Origin: Vagococcus humatus
Lineage (GTDB): Bacteria > Bacillota > Bacilli > Lactobacillales > Vagococcaceae
Direction: 5' to 3'
NCBI RefSeq assembly: GCF_003950325.1
Contig: NZ_PXZH01000002.1
Span: 124,001 to 188,000 of the forward strand
DNA: 64,000 nt
Below the pieces are notes generated by a model. That model made no database searches, was not told where the DNA came from, and saw only the letters and a list, made by a program, of their open reading frames with translations. The translations under genes were made by a program, and so were the position numbers. Positions 10,207 through 19,141 of the stretch are shown one piece after another (the stretch's first letter is position 1; each line of letters starts with the position of its first letter).

Positions 10207-12816
10207 ATGGAAAATAAAAAAATAGTGAAAACTGCTGTTAAAGAAGATAAAGTGGCTACTGCTAAGAAAATGATCGATGCTTTAGTTGTTAAAGGTAAAG
10301 AAGCATTAAAAGAAATGGAACACTTCAATCAAGAACGTGTGGATCATATTGTGCATCAAATGGCTATGGCTGGCTTAGACGAACATATGTCTTTAGCTAA
10401 GTTAGCAGTTGAAGAAACTGGTCGTGGTATTTATGAAGATAAATGTATTAAAAATATTTATGCATCTGAATATATTTGGCATAGTATCAAACATGATAAA
10501 ACAGTTGGAGTTATCAACGAAGATAAACAAAAACAATTAATTGAAGTAGCAGATCCTGTAGGCGTTGTTTGTGGAATTGTTCCAACAACTAACCCAACTT
10601 CAACAACTATCTTTAAATCAATGATTGCTCTAAAAACTCGTAACCCAATTATTTTCTCATTCCACCCAAGTGCACAAAAGTCTTCAATTGAAGCAGCTAA
10701 AGTTGTTCGCGATGCAGCTGTTGCAGCTGGAGCTCCTGAACACTGTATTCAATGGATTGAAAAACCATCTATGGAAGCAACAAGTGCTTTAATGAACCAT
10801 TCAGATATTGCTATTATTTTAGCAACAGGTGGAGCAGCGATGGTTAAAGCAGCTTACTCAACTGGAAAACCTGCTTTAGGTGTAGGACCTGGTAACACTC
10901 CAGCTTATATTGAAAAAACTGCTAAAATTAAACGAGCAGTTAACGATATTATCGTATCTAAATCATTTGACAATGGAATGATTTGTGCGTCTGAACAAGG
11001 AATTATTGTTGATAAAGAAATCTACGATACAGTTAAAAAAGAATTACAAGCTCACCAAGTTTACTTTGTTAAACCAAGTGAATTACAACAATTAGAAGAT
11101 ACTATGATGAATGATACCAAAACAGCTGTCAATCCTAAAATTGTTGGTATGCCAGCTCCAACTATTGCTAAATGGGCAGGAATCAATGTACCAGAAGGCA
11201 CTAAAATTTTAGTAGCTGAATTAGAAGGTACTGGTAGCAAATACCCATTATCTTTAGAAAAATTATCACCAGTTTTAGCTATGGTTAAAGCTAAAAACTC
11301 AGAACATGCGTTTGAATTATGTGAAAACATGTTGGAATTTGGATTAGGTCATACTGCTGTTGTTCATTCAGAAAATGAAGACTTACAATTAGCTTTCTCA
11401 CTTAAAATGAAAGCTTGTCGTATTTTAGTTAATACTCCAGCTTCTGAAGGTGGTATTGGTAATATTTATAATGAAATGATTCCATCTCTAACATTAGGAT
11501 GTGGATCATATGGTAAAAACTCTGTATCACGTAACGTATCAGCAATAAACTTAATTAACGTGAAAACAGTAGCGAAAAGAAGGAATAATATGCAATGGTT
11601 TAAATTACCACCAAAAATTTATTTTGAAAAAAACTCAATTCAATATTTACAAAAAATGGAAGATGTTGAGCGTGTATTCTTAGTATGTGACCGAGGTATG
11701 GTTGAATTAGGCTATGCTGATTTAGTAATGGACGAACTTAAAAAACGTAAAAACTTAGTGAAAGTGGAAATTTTCTCTGATGTTGAAGCAAATCCATCAA
11801 CTAATACAGTTTATGCAGGAACTAACAAGATGATTGACTTTAAACCAGATACGATTATTGCTATTGGTGGTGGTTCTGCAATGGATGCTGCAAAAGGCAT
11901 GTGGTTATTCTATGAACATCCAGAAACTGAATTCTTTGGCGCAAAACAAAAATTCTTAGATATTCGTAAGAGAGCTTATAAAATTCCAGAAGCAGAAAAA
12001 GCTAAATTAGTGTGTGTACCAACTACTTCAGGAACTGGTTCTGAAATGACACCATTTGCAGTTATTACAGACAGTGAAACTCATGTTAAATATCCATTAG
12101 CAGACTATGCTTTAACACCTGACATTGCTATTGTAGACCCACAGTTTGTTTTATCTGTTCCAGGATCAGTAACAGCAGATACAGGAATGGACGTGTTAAC
12201 TCACGCTATTGAAGCTTATGTATCTGTAATGGCATCTGACTACACAAGAGGTTTAAGTTTACAAGCTATTAAGTTAGTCTTTGAATTCTTAGAAGACTCT
12301 GTTAAAAATCCTAATGAAGAAAATCGTGAAAGAATGCATAACGCTTCTGCTTTAGCAGGTATGGCTTTTGCTAATGCATTCTTAGGAGTTTGTCACTCAA
12401 TTGCCCATAAATGTGGAGGAGCTTTCGGTATTTCTCACGGACGTACCAATGCAATTCTTTTACCACACGTTATTCGTTACAATGCAAAAGATCCATCTAA
12501 ACATGCTATGTTCCCTAAATATGACTACTTCCGTGCTGATCAAGACTATGCAGACATTGCTCGTTTCTTAGGTCTACCTGGTAACACAACAGCAGAATTA
12601 GTTGAATCATTAGCAACAGCTTGTGATAAATTAGGTAAAGATGTTGGAATTGCAATGAGCTTTAAAGAACAAGGTTTGACTAAAGAACGTTTAGATTCAA
12701 CTGTAGATGAATTAGCAGAATTAGCTTACGAAGACCAATGTACAACTGCTAACCCTAAAGAACCATTAATTAGTGAGCTAAAAGAGTTAATTATTCAAGC
12801 TTATGAAGGTAAATAA
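10207..12816 (+). CDS. adhE: Bifunctional acetaldehyde-CoA/alcohol dehydrogenase AdhE
   Basis: An 869-residue fusion. The N-terminal aldehyde dehydrogenase half (about 1-440) has VVCGIVPTTNPTST and catalytic Cys260 in FDNGMICASEQ. The C-terminal iron alcohol dehydrogenase half (about 460-869) has AIGGGSAMDAAK, GMDVLTHAIEAYVS and CHSIAHKCGGAFGISHGR. It reduces acetyl-CoA to ethanol, using two NADH, in fermentation, and usually assembles into spirosomes. The start is ATG 10207, 9 bases after AGGAGG; the upstream in-frame ATG at 10147 lies within the -10 region of the promoter. Likely regulation by Rex and CcpA is inferred from the sites upstream. Confidence 0.97.
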   Translation: MENKKIVKTAVKEDKVATAKKMIDALVVKGKEALKEMEHFNQERVDHIVHQMAMAGLDEHMSLAKLAVEETGRGIYEDKCIKNIYASEYIWHSIKHDKTVGVINEDKQKQLIEVADPVGVVCGIVPTTNPTSTTIFKSMIALKTRNPIIFSFHPSAQKSSIEAAKVVRDAAVAAGAPEHCIQWIEKPSMEATSALMNHSDIAIILATGGAAMVKAAYSTGKPALGVGPGNTPAYIEKTAKIKRAVNDIIVSKSFDNGMICASEQGIIVDKEIYDTVKKELQAHQVYFVKPSELQQLEDTMMNDTKTAVNPKIVGMPAPTIAKWAGINVPEGTKILVAELEGTGSKYPLSLEKLSPVLAMVKAKNSEHAFELCENMLEFGLGHTAVVHSENEDLQLAFSLKMKACRILVNTPASEGGIGNIYNEMIPSLTLGCGSYGKNSVSRNVSAINLINVKTVAKRRNNMQWFKLPPKIYFEKNSIQYLQKMEDVERVFLVCDRGMVELGYADLVMDELKKRKNLVKVEIFSDVEANPSTNTVYAGTNKMIDFKPDTIIAIGGGSAMDAAKGMWLFYEHPETEFFGAKQKFLDIRKRAYKIPEAEKAKLVCVPTTSGTGSEMTPFAVITDSETHVKYPLADYALTPDIAIVDPQFVLSVPGSVTADTGMDVLTHAIEAYVSVMASDYTRGLSLQAIKLVFEFLEDSVKNPNEENRERMHNASALAGMAFANAFLGVCHSIAHKCGGAFGISHGRTNAILLPHVIRYNAKDPSKHAMFPKYDYFRADQDYADIARFLGLPGNTTAELVESLATACDKLGKDVGIAMSFKEQGLTKERLDSTVDELAELAYEDQCTTANPKEPLISELKELIIQAYEGK

Positions 12817-12833
12817 AGATTATTAAGTAATTC

Positions 12834-12866
12834 AAGAGATGCGATTTTTATCGCATCTCTTTTTTG
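12834..12866 (+). terminator. Terminator after adhE
   Basis: Perfect 11-bp stem AGAGATGCGAT / ATCGCATCTCT with a TTTT loop and a following T run. Confidence 0.85.
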
Positions 12867-13027
12867 TTACAAAAAATGGGTAGATAAATAGCTTCTAATT
12901 AATTGAAAACTTAAAATGTTTAAACATTGTTCAAAGTCCTGAATCATTTATAGAAAACCCCTATGATTAATGGTAAAATGTAGGGTATTGTGTGATGAAT
13001 ATGGAAAGTGTGTCGTGAGGTGGAAAG

Positions 13028-13900
13028 GTGAAAAAATTTAATTCAAGTAAACGTATTATTATTGGAATTATTTTAGTAATTATCATTGTTTTTTTGGTCA
13101 GCTTTAGTTCGATGCAAAGAAATCAACAGAAAAAAACTGGCAAAATTAGCGGGATAGCTAATGATGTGGTTGCAGTGGTTGACCGAGGGATTAGTTTTCC
13201 CTTAAGAGCCATTGAAAATAGTGTGCGATCTGTAGGTAATTTATTTAGCACTTATGAAGAAAATGACCGTTTGAAGAAACGATTGGATAATTTTGCAGCA
13301 TTAGAAAGCCAAAATCAGATGTATAAGCATGAAAATCAAAAGTTAAAAGAACAATTAACTATTAATGAGGCTTTATATAATTATGAAAAAATTAACGCTA
13401 GTGTTATTAGTCGGTCTCCAGATACGTGGCAAGATATTTTGATTATTGATCGAGGAAAACAAGATGGTATTGAAGCTAATATGTCAGTATTAGGTAGTCA
13501 AGGGTTAATTGGCCGAGTGATTGTGGCTAATGACCATTCTTCCAAAGTGGAGTTACTTACAACAACGAATCAAAATAGTGATCATTTTCCAGTCATGGTA
13601 ACACCTGAGACTGGGGAAGCAGCTTACGGATTAATGGGAGCATATGACGAAGAGGAAGAAGCCTTTGTGGTGACCCAACTAACTACTATGGACAACTTAA
13701 AACCTGGAGATTCTGTCACAACATCTGGTTTAGGTGGGGGATCACCAAAAGGTTTATTAGTGGGGACTGTTAAAAAAATAAAACACACTAGTTTTGGTTT
13801 AGATAAAGAAATTTATATAACACCTGTGTCATCTATGTATGATATTTCTGTGGTAACAGTGGTTAAACGTTTAGCAGAAGGTGATGTCACTTATGAATAA
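13028..13900 (+). CDS. mreC: Rod shape-determining protein MreC
   Basis: A 290-residue bitopic membrane protein: a short cytoplasmic tail, a membrane segment (about residues 10-28), a coiled coil (about 70-115, YEENDRLKKRLDNF onward) and a C-terminal beta-rich MreC domain with DRGKQDGIEANMSVLG and TSGLGGGSPKGLLVG. It links the peptidoglycan elongation machinery outside the membrane. The start is GTG 13028 and the 3' end overlaps mreD by 8 bases. In ovoid cocci MreCD act in peripheral wall synthesis; mreB is not in the window. Confidence 0.95.
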   Translation: MKKFNSSKRIIIGIILVIIIVFLVSFSSMQRNQQKKTGKISGIANDVVAVVDRGISFPLRAIENSVRSVGNLFSTYEENDRLKKRLDNFAALESQNQMYKHENQKLKEQLTINEALYNYEKINASVISRSPDTWQDILIIDRGKQDGIEANMSVLGSQGLIGRVIVANDHSSKVELLTTTNQNSDHFPVMVTPETGEAAYGLMGAYDEEEEAFVVTQLTTMDNLKPGDSVTTSGLGGGSPKGLLVGTVKKIKHTSFGLDKEIYITPVSSMYDISVVTVVKRLAEGDVTYE

Positions 13901-14402
13901 TCAAATACACTGGAAATATGTTTATCCTATTGGCTTGTTACTAGTTATGCTAGCCGATGGTCAAATCAGCAACGGCTTACGTACTCTTAGCCACAATTCC
14001 TTATTTTTAAGTAGTCACTTGTTTTTATTAGGGTTAATTATGGGGAGTTTATATTTTTCTAAAACTTATATGGTGACTTTATCTATCGTTTTAGGTTGGA
14101 TATTTGATAACTATTATTATAGTATTCTAGGCATTAACATGGTGTCACTTCCTCTAACGGTTTTACTGATTTATTTAGTTTTTGAATATGTGGAACCCTC
14201 TATTTTATCTTTAATTTTAAGTCTAGTCATTTTTATTACCATTATGGATAGTAGTTTATTTTTAGTTCAAATTGTTTTTAAATTAATCTATTCAGATGCT
14301 TTAGTCTTTATTACGAAACAATTGGGACCAACGTTATTAATGAATTTAGCAGTTGTTATTCTCTTTTCTTATCCATTACGTCATTTGATAAAGGATAGAT
14401 AG
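13893..14402 (+). CDS. mreD: Rod shape-determining protein MreD
   Basis: A 169-residue, very hydrophobic protein with five or six membrane segments, matching MreD in size and location. I prefer ATG 13893 because GAAGGTG (13876-13882) is about 10 bases upstream; starts at 13881 or 13884 would sit on that site. It is translationally coupled to mreC. A weak inverted repeat after the gene lacks a T run, so some read-through toward sagA is possible. Confidence 0.9.
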   Translation: MNNQIHWKYVYPIGLLLVMLADGQISNGLRTLSHNSLFLSSHLFLLGLIMGSLYFSKTYMVTLSIVLGWIFDNYYYSILGINMVSLPLTVLLIYLVFEYVEPSILSLILSLVIFITIMDSSLFLVQIVFKLIYSDALVFITKQLGPTLLMNLAVVILFSYPLRHLIKDR

Positions 14403-14442
14403 ATTCTAATAAGTAATAATCGAAGACTTATTGAAATGTTTT

Positions 14443-14459
14443 TGTAACATATCTATTAT
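14443..14459 (+). promoter_or_regulatory. Candidate WalR box upstream of sagA
   Basis: TGTAAC, five bases, TATTAT matches the WalR direct-repeat consensus TGTWAH-N5-TGTWAH at 11 of 12 positions. WalKR commonly controls PcsB/SagA-type hydrolases. The -35/-10 of sagA could not be fixed with confidence; TTGACA and TTGACT both occur downstream of the box. Confidence 0.4.
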
Positions 14460-14554
14460 CATATTGACATCTCCCTATGATACAATTTATTTGTTGACTT
14501 AGATAGATACTAATTTTACTGATACATATTATAATTATTCGGGGGAATGACACT

Positions 14555-15808
14555 GTGAAGAAAAAGATTTTATCTGCTTTAATGATTAGTACAATCACAT
14601 TAAGTACTGTGGCTCCAATTATGGTTAGTGCAGACAATATTGATAATAAAATTGAACAATCTGATAAAAAGATTAATGATTTAAGTAATAAAGCTGCATC
14701 CGCTGAAGCAGAATTAGCATCTGTTAGAGCGAACATTGATTCTATTCGTTCAGAAGCAACTAAATTACAAACGCAACAAGTAAAATTAAATAAAGATGTT
14801 ACTCAATTAAATAAAGACATTGAGGTATTAACTCAACGTATTTCAAAAAGAGATGCGACGATTAAAGAACAAGCTCGTTCTGCACAAGTTGAAGGAACTA
14901 CAACTGGTTATGTTGAAGCTGTTTTAAGCTCAGAATCTGTTTCTGATGCCATTACTCGTGTAGCAGCTGCTTCAAAATTAGTAAGTGCTAGTAATGATTT
15001 AATGAAACAACAAGAAGCAGATAAAACTGAAGTGGAAATTAAAAAAGACTCAACTGAAGAAAAATTAGAAAAAATCAATCAAAATGCTGCTGAATTGGAA
15101 AGTAAAAAAGGTGAATTAGAAGATCAAGAATTACACCAAGTCGTTTTAGTTAATGGCATTGCAGCTGAGAAAGAAACTGAACAAGGTAAAAAATCAACTT
15201 ATTTAAAACAAAAAGAAGATGCTGAGAAAAAACGTGCTGAGCAAGCTCGTCAAAAAGCTGAATCTGAGCGCTTAGCTGCTGAACAACAAACTCAAAAAGG
15301 GTCTAAAGATGATGCTGGACAACAACCAACAGCACCAAGTAACCCAGCACCAAGCAATCCAGCACCAAGTAACCCAGCACCAAGCGTACCAGAACAAACT
15401 GTTCCAGAACAAAATGTACCGGAACAAACTGTTCCAACTCCACCAGCTAATGCTTCTGGAGCAGCAATCGTTGCTGAAGCACAAAGACATATTGGTAAAC
15501 CATATGTTTGGGGAGCTAAAGGTCCTGATACATTTGATTGCTCTGGTTTAACTCGTTATGTTTATTTACAAGTAACTGGTCGTGATATTGGTGGATACAC
15601 TGTTCCTCAAGAAAGTTCAGGCGTGAGAGTACCATTATCTCAAGCTCAACCTGGAGATTTATTATTCTGGGGTTCAGCAGGTGGAACACATCACGTAGCT
15701 ATTTCAACTGGTGGTAGTGGCTATATTCATGCTCCTGCACCTGGACAAACTGTTACATATGGCAGTTTCCAATGGTTTGCACCAGATTTTGCTGTAAGAG
15801 TTTTATAA
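14555..15808 (+). CDS. sagA: Secreted NlpC/P60 peptidoglycan hydrolase, SagA type
   Basis: A 417-residue exported protein: signal peptide (1-26, ending VSADN), a long coiled coil (about 28-245, rich in K, E, Q), and a Pro-rich linker with APSNP and VPEQ repeats (about 255-300). The C-terminal NlpC/P60 endopeptidase (about 305-417) has FDCSGLTRYVY with the catalytic cysteine, then THHVAIS and GYIHAP for the histidine. It cleaves cross-links or stem peptides in peptidoglycan during septation. The mreCD-hydrolase order parallels mreCD-pcsB of streptococci and the enterococcal sagA locus. Start ATG or GTG near 14555 follows GGGGGAATG. Confidence 0.95.
   Translation: MKKKILSALMISTITLSTVAPIMVSADNIDNKIEQSDKKINDLSNKAASAEAELASVRANIDSIRSEATKLQTQQVKLNKDVTQLNKDIEVLTQRISKRDATIKEQARSAQVEGTTTGYVEAVLSSESVSDAITRVAAASKLVSASNDLMKQQEADKTEVEIKKDSTEEKLEKINQNAAELESKKGELEDQELHQVVLVNGIAAEKETEQGKKSTYLKQKEDAEKKRAEQARQKAESERLAAEQQTQKGSKDDAGQQPTAPSNPAPSNPAPSNPAPSVPEQTVPEQNVPEQTVPTPPANASGAAIVAEAQRHIGKPYVWGAKGPDTFDCSGLTRYVYLQVTGRDIGGYTVPQESSGVRVPLSQAQPGDLLFWGSAGGTHHVAISTGGSGYIHAPAPGQTVTYGSFQWFAPDFAVRVL
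15332..15436 (+). repeat. 15-bp tandem repeats coding for the SagA linker
   Basis: Seven 15-bp units in register: four of the GCACCAAGTAACCCA type (starting 15332, 15347, 15362, 15377) and three of the GAACAAACTGTTCCA type (15392, 15407, 15422). They encode APSNP and VPEQ-T/N units. Units differ by a few silent or conservative changes. Confidence 0.9.
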
Positions 15809-15820
15809 AATAATCTAAAT

Positions 15821-15856
15821 AAAAGCCATCTAGTTAATTAACTAGATGGCTTTTTT
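15821..15856. terminator. Bidirectional terminator between sagA and pepF
   Basis: A perfect palindrome with 15-bp arms, AAAAGCCATCTAGTT and its complement around AATT, A-rich on the left and T-rich on the right. It serves both converging genes. Confidence 0.85.
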
Positions 15857-15857
15857 C

Positions 15858-17657
15858 TTATAAGTAAGATTCAGTCAAACTTAGAAATTCTTCAATATCT
15901 TTTTTAACAATATCAATATCCGCTTGCCAAAAATCTGGTTGAGTTAAATCTACCTGTAAATGTTTCATAGCTAATTCTTCTGTAGTCATCGAAGCTGTAT
16001 CTCTTAAAAGAGCAATATAAGAATCTTCAAAGTTTCCAGTATGTTGCTGTGCATAAGCATAGATTCCTAAACTAAATAAGTAGCCAAATGTATATGGGAA
16101 GTTATAGAATGGAACATCATCAATGTAGAAATGAAGTTTGCTTGCCCAAAAGTGTGGATGATAAGTGGCTAATGAGTTAGCGTAAGCCTCTTTTTGAGCA
16201 TCCAACATTAAGGTAGTGATATCTTCATCAGATAACACTTGGTTTTGTCGTTTAGTATAGAAGTTGTATTCGAAAATAAACCGCGCATGAATATTCATAA
16301 ACATTGCAATCGCATTTTGCATTTTAACATCAATTAAATTAATTTTTTCTTCTTTAGATGTAGCGGATTTAAGTGTAGCATCTGCCACAATTAATTCTGC
16401 AAAGGTACTAGCAGTTTCGGCTACGTTCATAGCGTAATCTTGGCTCATTACTGGTAAGTCCCACATTACTTCACTATGAAAGGCATGTCCTAACTCGTGA
16501 GCTAGTGTGGAGACTTCATTAATGGATTCTCCGTAGGTCATGAAAATACGAGATTCTTCACTTTCGGAGAAACTAGTACAATAACCACCTGGCCGTTTTC
16601 CAGCACGGTCTTCTGCTTCAATCCAGCTATTATTAAAAGCATGTTGGGCAAATTTGGCCATTTTAGGGCTAAATTGGTTAAAGTTTTCAATAATAAATTC
16701 TGCAGCTTGATCAAAAGAAAAACGTTTCTCTTTTAGATCTCCAAGTAAAATAGGAGCATCTTGGTCTTGCCATTCCATTTTATCTTTACCAAATAATTGT
16801 GCTTTTCTGGTTAAGTAAGCTACCATTAGTTCTTTGTTTTTAGCAATCGTTTCCCACATAGTCATTAATGTTTCACGTTTTAAACGGTTATATTCTAATG
16901 GTTTAACTAAAAAGTCATCTTCTCCATGTAGTTTATAATTAGTTAATCTAAAGCCGTCTAAATGATTTAAAATATCAGCAAAAATAGGAGCTTTTTCTTC
17001 CCAAGCTTTTTCCCATTTATCAAATAATTCTTTTCGGACTTCTGGATTAGGATCTCCCATCATCTTGTTAAAAGCTTGTCCTACTGATAATTCTTCTCCT
17101 TCAAAAGGAATATGGATGGAAGCAACAACCGTATCATAATGAGCACTCCAAGCATTAAAGCCATCAATTGACAGGTTGTTGATGATGCTTTCTTCTTTTT
17201 CACTAAGTAAGCGTTGGCCATCTCGTCTAATTTCTTTTAAGTTAAATGCGATACCTTGTTTTTTCATACTAGAAGTGGATAACAATAATTCCCAATCTGC
17301 ATCTGAAATAGTAGTTATTTTTTTACTAAAAATAGTTTGTGCATCATTGAATTCTGTAACAAACTGAAAAAGTTCCCCTAATAAAGTGTTTGCTTTTTTA
17401 TCGTGAACATTAGCAGATTGTAAAGCTGTAACAAAACTCATAGTTTCTGAAAAACCTTTTGATATTATTTCATACTCTTTTAGTAATTGAGTAAACACTA
17501 GAAATTCTGGGCTATCAGTTTCTGTTTCCCACTGTTGAACACTATCTTTATACTGTGTAACTTGTTGTTGAAGTAAGTCTAATCGTTTTCGTAAGGCATC
17601 TGATTCGCTACCTCCTGCAAAAATACTTTCTAAATCCCAAATTAATTTATAAGTCAT
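15858..17657 (-). CDS. pepF: Oligoendopeptidase F (M3 metallopeptidase)
   Basis: A 599-residue cytoplasmic zinc peptidase that cleaves oligopeptides of about 7-17 residues. The zinc motif HELGHAFHSEV (HEXXH) lies near residue 390, and the downstream family segments ETASTFAELIVAD and NIHARFIFEYNFY are present. I take ATG 17657 because GAGGAG is close upstream; the frame extends six codons further without a better site. It stands alone on the minus strand, ending against the shared terminator. Likely housekeeping peptide turnover. Confidence 0.95.
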   Translation of the reverse strand: MTYKLIWDLESIFAGGSESDALRKRLDLLQQQVTQYKDSVQQWETETDSPEFLVFTQLLKEYEIISKGFSETMSFVTALQSANVHDKKANTLLGELFQFVTEFNDAQTIFSKKITTISDADWELLLSTSSMKKQGIAFNLKEIRRDGQRLLSEKEESIINNLSIDGFNAWSAHYDTVVASIHIPFEGEELSVGQAFNKMMGDPNPEVRKELFDKWEKAWEEKAPIFADILNHLDGFRLTNYKLHGEDDFLVKPLEYNRLKRETLMTMWETIAKNKELMVAYLTRKAQLFGKDKMEWQDQDAPILLGDLKEKRFSFDQAAEFIIENFNQFSPKMAKFAQHAFNNSWIEAEDRAGKRPGGYCTSFSESEESRIFMTYGESINEVSTLAHELGHAFHSEVMWDLPVMSQDYAMNVAETASTFAELIVADATLKSATSKEEKINLIDVKMQNAIAMFMNIHARFIFEYNFYTKRQNQVLSDEDITTLMLDAQKEAYANSLATYHPHFWASKLHFYIDDVPFYNFPYTFGYLFSLGIYAYAQQHTGNFEDSYIALLRDTASMTTEELAMKHLQVDLTQPDFWQADIDIVKKDIEEFLSLTESYL

Positions 17658-17775
17658 TTCTTTTTCTCCTCTCATATGTTTCTCATTATAATATAAAATA
17701 GTGAAATTGTCAGAAAAACAAAAAATAGTGTCTTTTTACCACTAGTTTTTGTACAATAAATAGGAGGTGATTGAG

Positions 17776-18282
17776 GTGGCAAAAAAAGAAAAAGGAAACA
17801 AATCAGATATTTATTTCTTGGTAGCCTTTGTGATGATGGGGATTTTATTTTATAGTTCTTCCCAAACTTATGAACAACAGTCTCAAATTTCTACTTTGCA
17901 TAGGTTGCTACAAAATGAACCGTTTAAGGAAAAATTAGCAGGAACAGTCATTCACTATGCTGGCAGTACGATAAGTATTGAGGAATCTGGCTATTTTCAT
18001 TTTATTGAATTTTTCATTCGAAAAGGAGCTCATTTTTTCTCCTACTTTATAATAGGTGGTAGTCTATTTTTAGGGTTACAACCTCGGATAAATCACTTGT
18101 TATTAACAGGGGTGATAAGTTGGCTAGCTGCAACAGGTTATGCAGCAACTGATGAGTTTCATCAAATGTTGACAGGTGGGCGAACGCCTTTATTTCAAGA
18201 TGTTGCTTTAGATAGCGTAGGTGCTTTTACAGCCATTGTAATATGTGTTATCATTTGGATAGTTAAGCGCTCTAAAACTTGA
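17776..18282 (+). CDS. VanZ-family membrane protein
   Basis: A 168-residue integral membrane protein with about four membrane segments. The VanZ-family signature is visible: RKGAHFFSYFIIGGSLFLG and then ATDEFHQMLTGGRTPLFQDVALDSVGA. The start is GTG 17776, 8 bases after AGGAGG. VanZ of teicoplanin resistance operons gives the family its name, but most chromosomal members have no proven role, and there are no van genes here. It is transcribed divergently from pepF and 44 bases before yebC. Confidence 0.85.
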   Translation: MAKKEKGNKSDIYFLVAFVMMGILFYSSSQTYEQQSQISTLHRLLQNEPFKEKLAGTVIHYAGSTISIEESGYFHFIEFFIRKGAHFFSYFIIGGSLFLGLQPRINHLLLTGVISWLAATGYAATDEFHQMLTGGRTPLFQDVALDSVGAFTAIVICVIIWIVKRSKT

Positions 18283-18326
18283 TATAAAGTAGCTTAATGT
18301 AAAATATTGAAAGTGGGTGTATTAGA

Positions 18327-19046
18327 ATGGCAGGACATTCTAAATGGAGTAATATTCAAGGAAGAAAAAATGCACAGGATGCAAAACGTGGTAAAATTTT
18401 TCAAAAGTTATCTAGAGAAATTTATATGGCAGCAAAAAGTGGCGGTCCTGATCCTAGTGATAACCCATCTTTACGTATGGTTTTAGATAAAGCAAAAGCA
18501 GCTAACATGCCTAATGATAACGTGAACCGAGCTATAAAAAAAGCAACTTCTGCTGGCGAGGGAGAAAATTATGATGAAGTTATCTATGAAGGATATGGAC
18601 CTGGCGGGGTAGCTGTTTTAGTTCATACTCTAACAGATAATCGAAACCGAACAGCAACTAATGTTCGAGTAGCGTTTAATAAAAATGGAGGCTCTCTAGG
18701 TGAGACTGGCTCTGTTAATTATATGTTTGACCGCAAAGGTTATATTGCCATTGCTAGAGAAGGTTTAGATGTAGATGAAGATACTATGTTAATGAGTATT
18801 TTAGAAGCGGGAGCAGAAGATATGGAAGTTTCTGATGAAGTATTTGAAATTTATACAGAAGCGACTGCTTTTACAGAAGTAAGAGATGCTTTAAAAGAAG
18901 AGTATGAGTTAGCTCAAGCAGAATTAACGATGATTCCTCAAACAACTATTGAATTAGATGAAGTAAAACAACAACAATTAGATAATTTAGTGGATGCTTT
19001 AGAAGATGATGATGATGTATCAGAAGTTTTCACATCAGCTGAATAA
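18327..19046 (+). CDS. YebC/PmpR-family protein
   Basis: A 239-residue protein with the whole-family signature: [11 protein letters not shown] at the start, [27 protein letters not shown], and the conserved [13 protein letters not shown]. The acidic C-terminal tail is typical. Members have been described as DNA-binding regulators, and more recently as ribosome-associated factors that ease translation of difficult Pro-rich sequences; which applies here cannot be told. Full length. It precedes the comG operon, from which a strong terminator separates it. Confidence 0.93.
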   Translation: MAGHSKWSNIQGRKNAQDAKRGKIFQKLSREIYMAAKSGGPDPSDNPSLRMVLDKAKAANMPNDNVNRAIKKATSAGEGENYDEVIYEGYGPGGVAVLVHTLTDNRNRTATNVRVAFNKNGGSLGETGSVNYMFDRKGYIAIAREGLDVDEDTMLMSILEAGAEDMEVSDEVFEIYTEATAFTEVRDALKEEYELAQAELTMIPQTTIELDEVKQQQLDNLVDALEDDDDVSEVFTSAE

Positions 19047-19064
19047 GCTATTAAATTAAGTTAG

Positions 19065-19110
19065 AAAGCACGAAAAATCTTATAAAAGATTTTTCGTGCT
19101 TTTTTTTTCT
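19065..19110 (+). terminator. Terminator after yebC
   Basis: A 17-bp stem (AAAGCACGAAAAATCTT and its complement) followed by a run of nine T. It isolates the comG operon from upstream transcription. Confidence 0.88.
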
Positions 19111-19141
19111 TTTGATTAATGTTAATAGTGAGGTGATTAGG

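Noticed and set aside
14428-14736. Minus-strand frame across the sagA start
   Set aside because: Shadow of the signal peptide region; it overlaps the sagA promoter region and has no ribosome site.
15332-15436. Considered as a CRISPR-like or mobile repeat
   Set aside because: Units are contiguous, 15 bp long, in frame and encode a protein linker; there are no spacers.
15272-15551. Two open frames across the sagA linker
   Set aside because: By-products of the 15-bp repeats read in other frames; composition is repetitive and no ribosome site is present.
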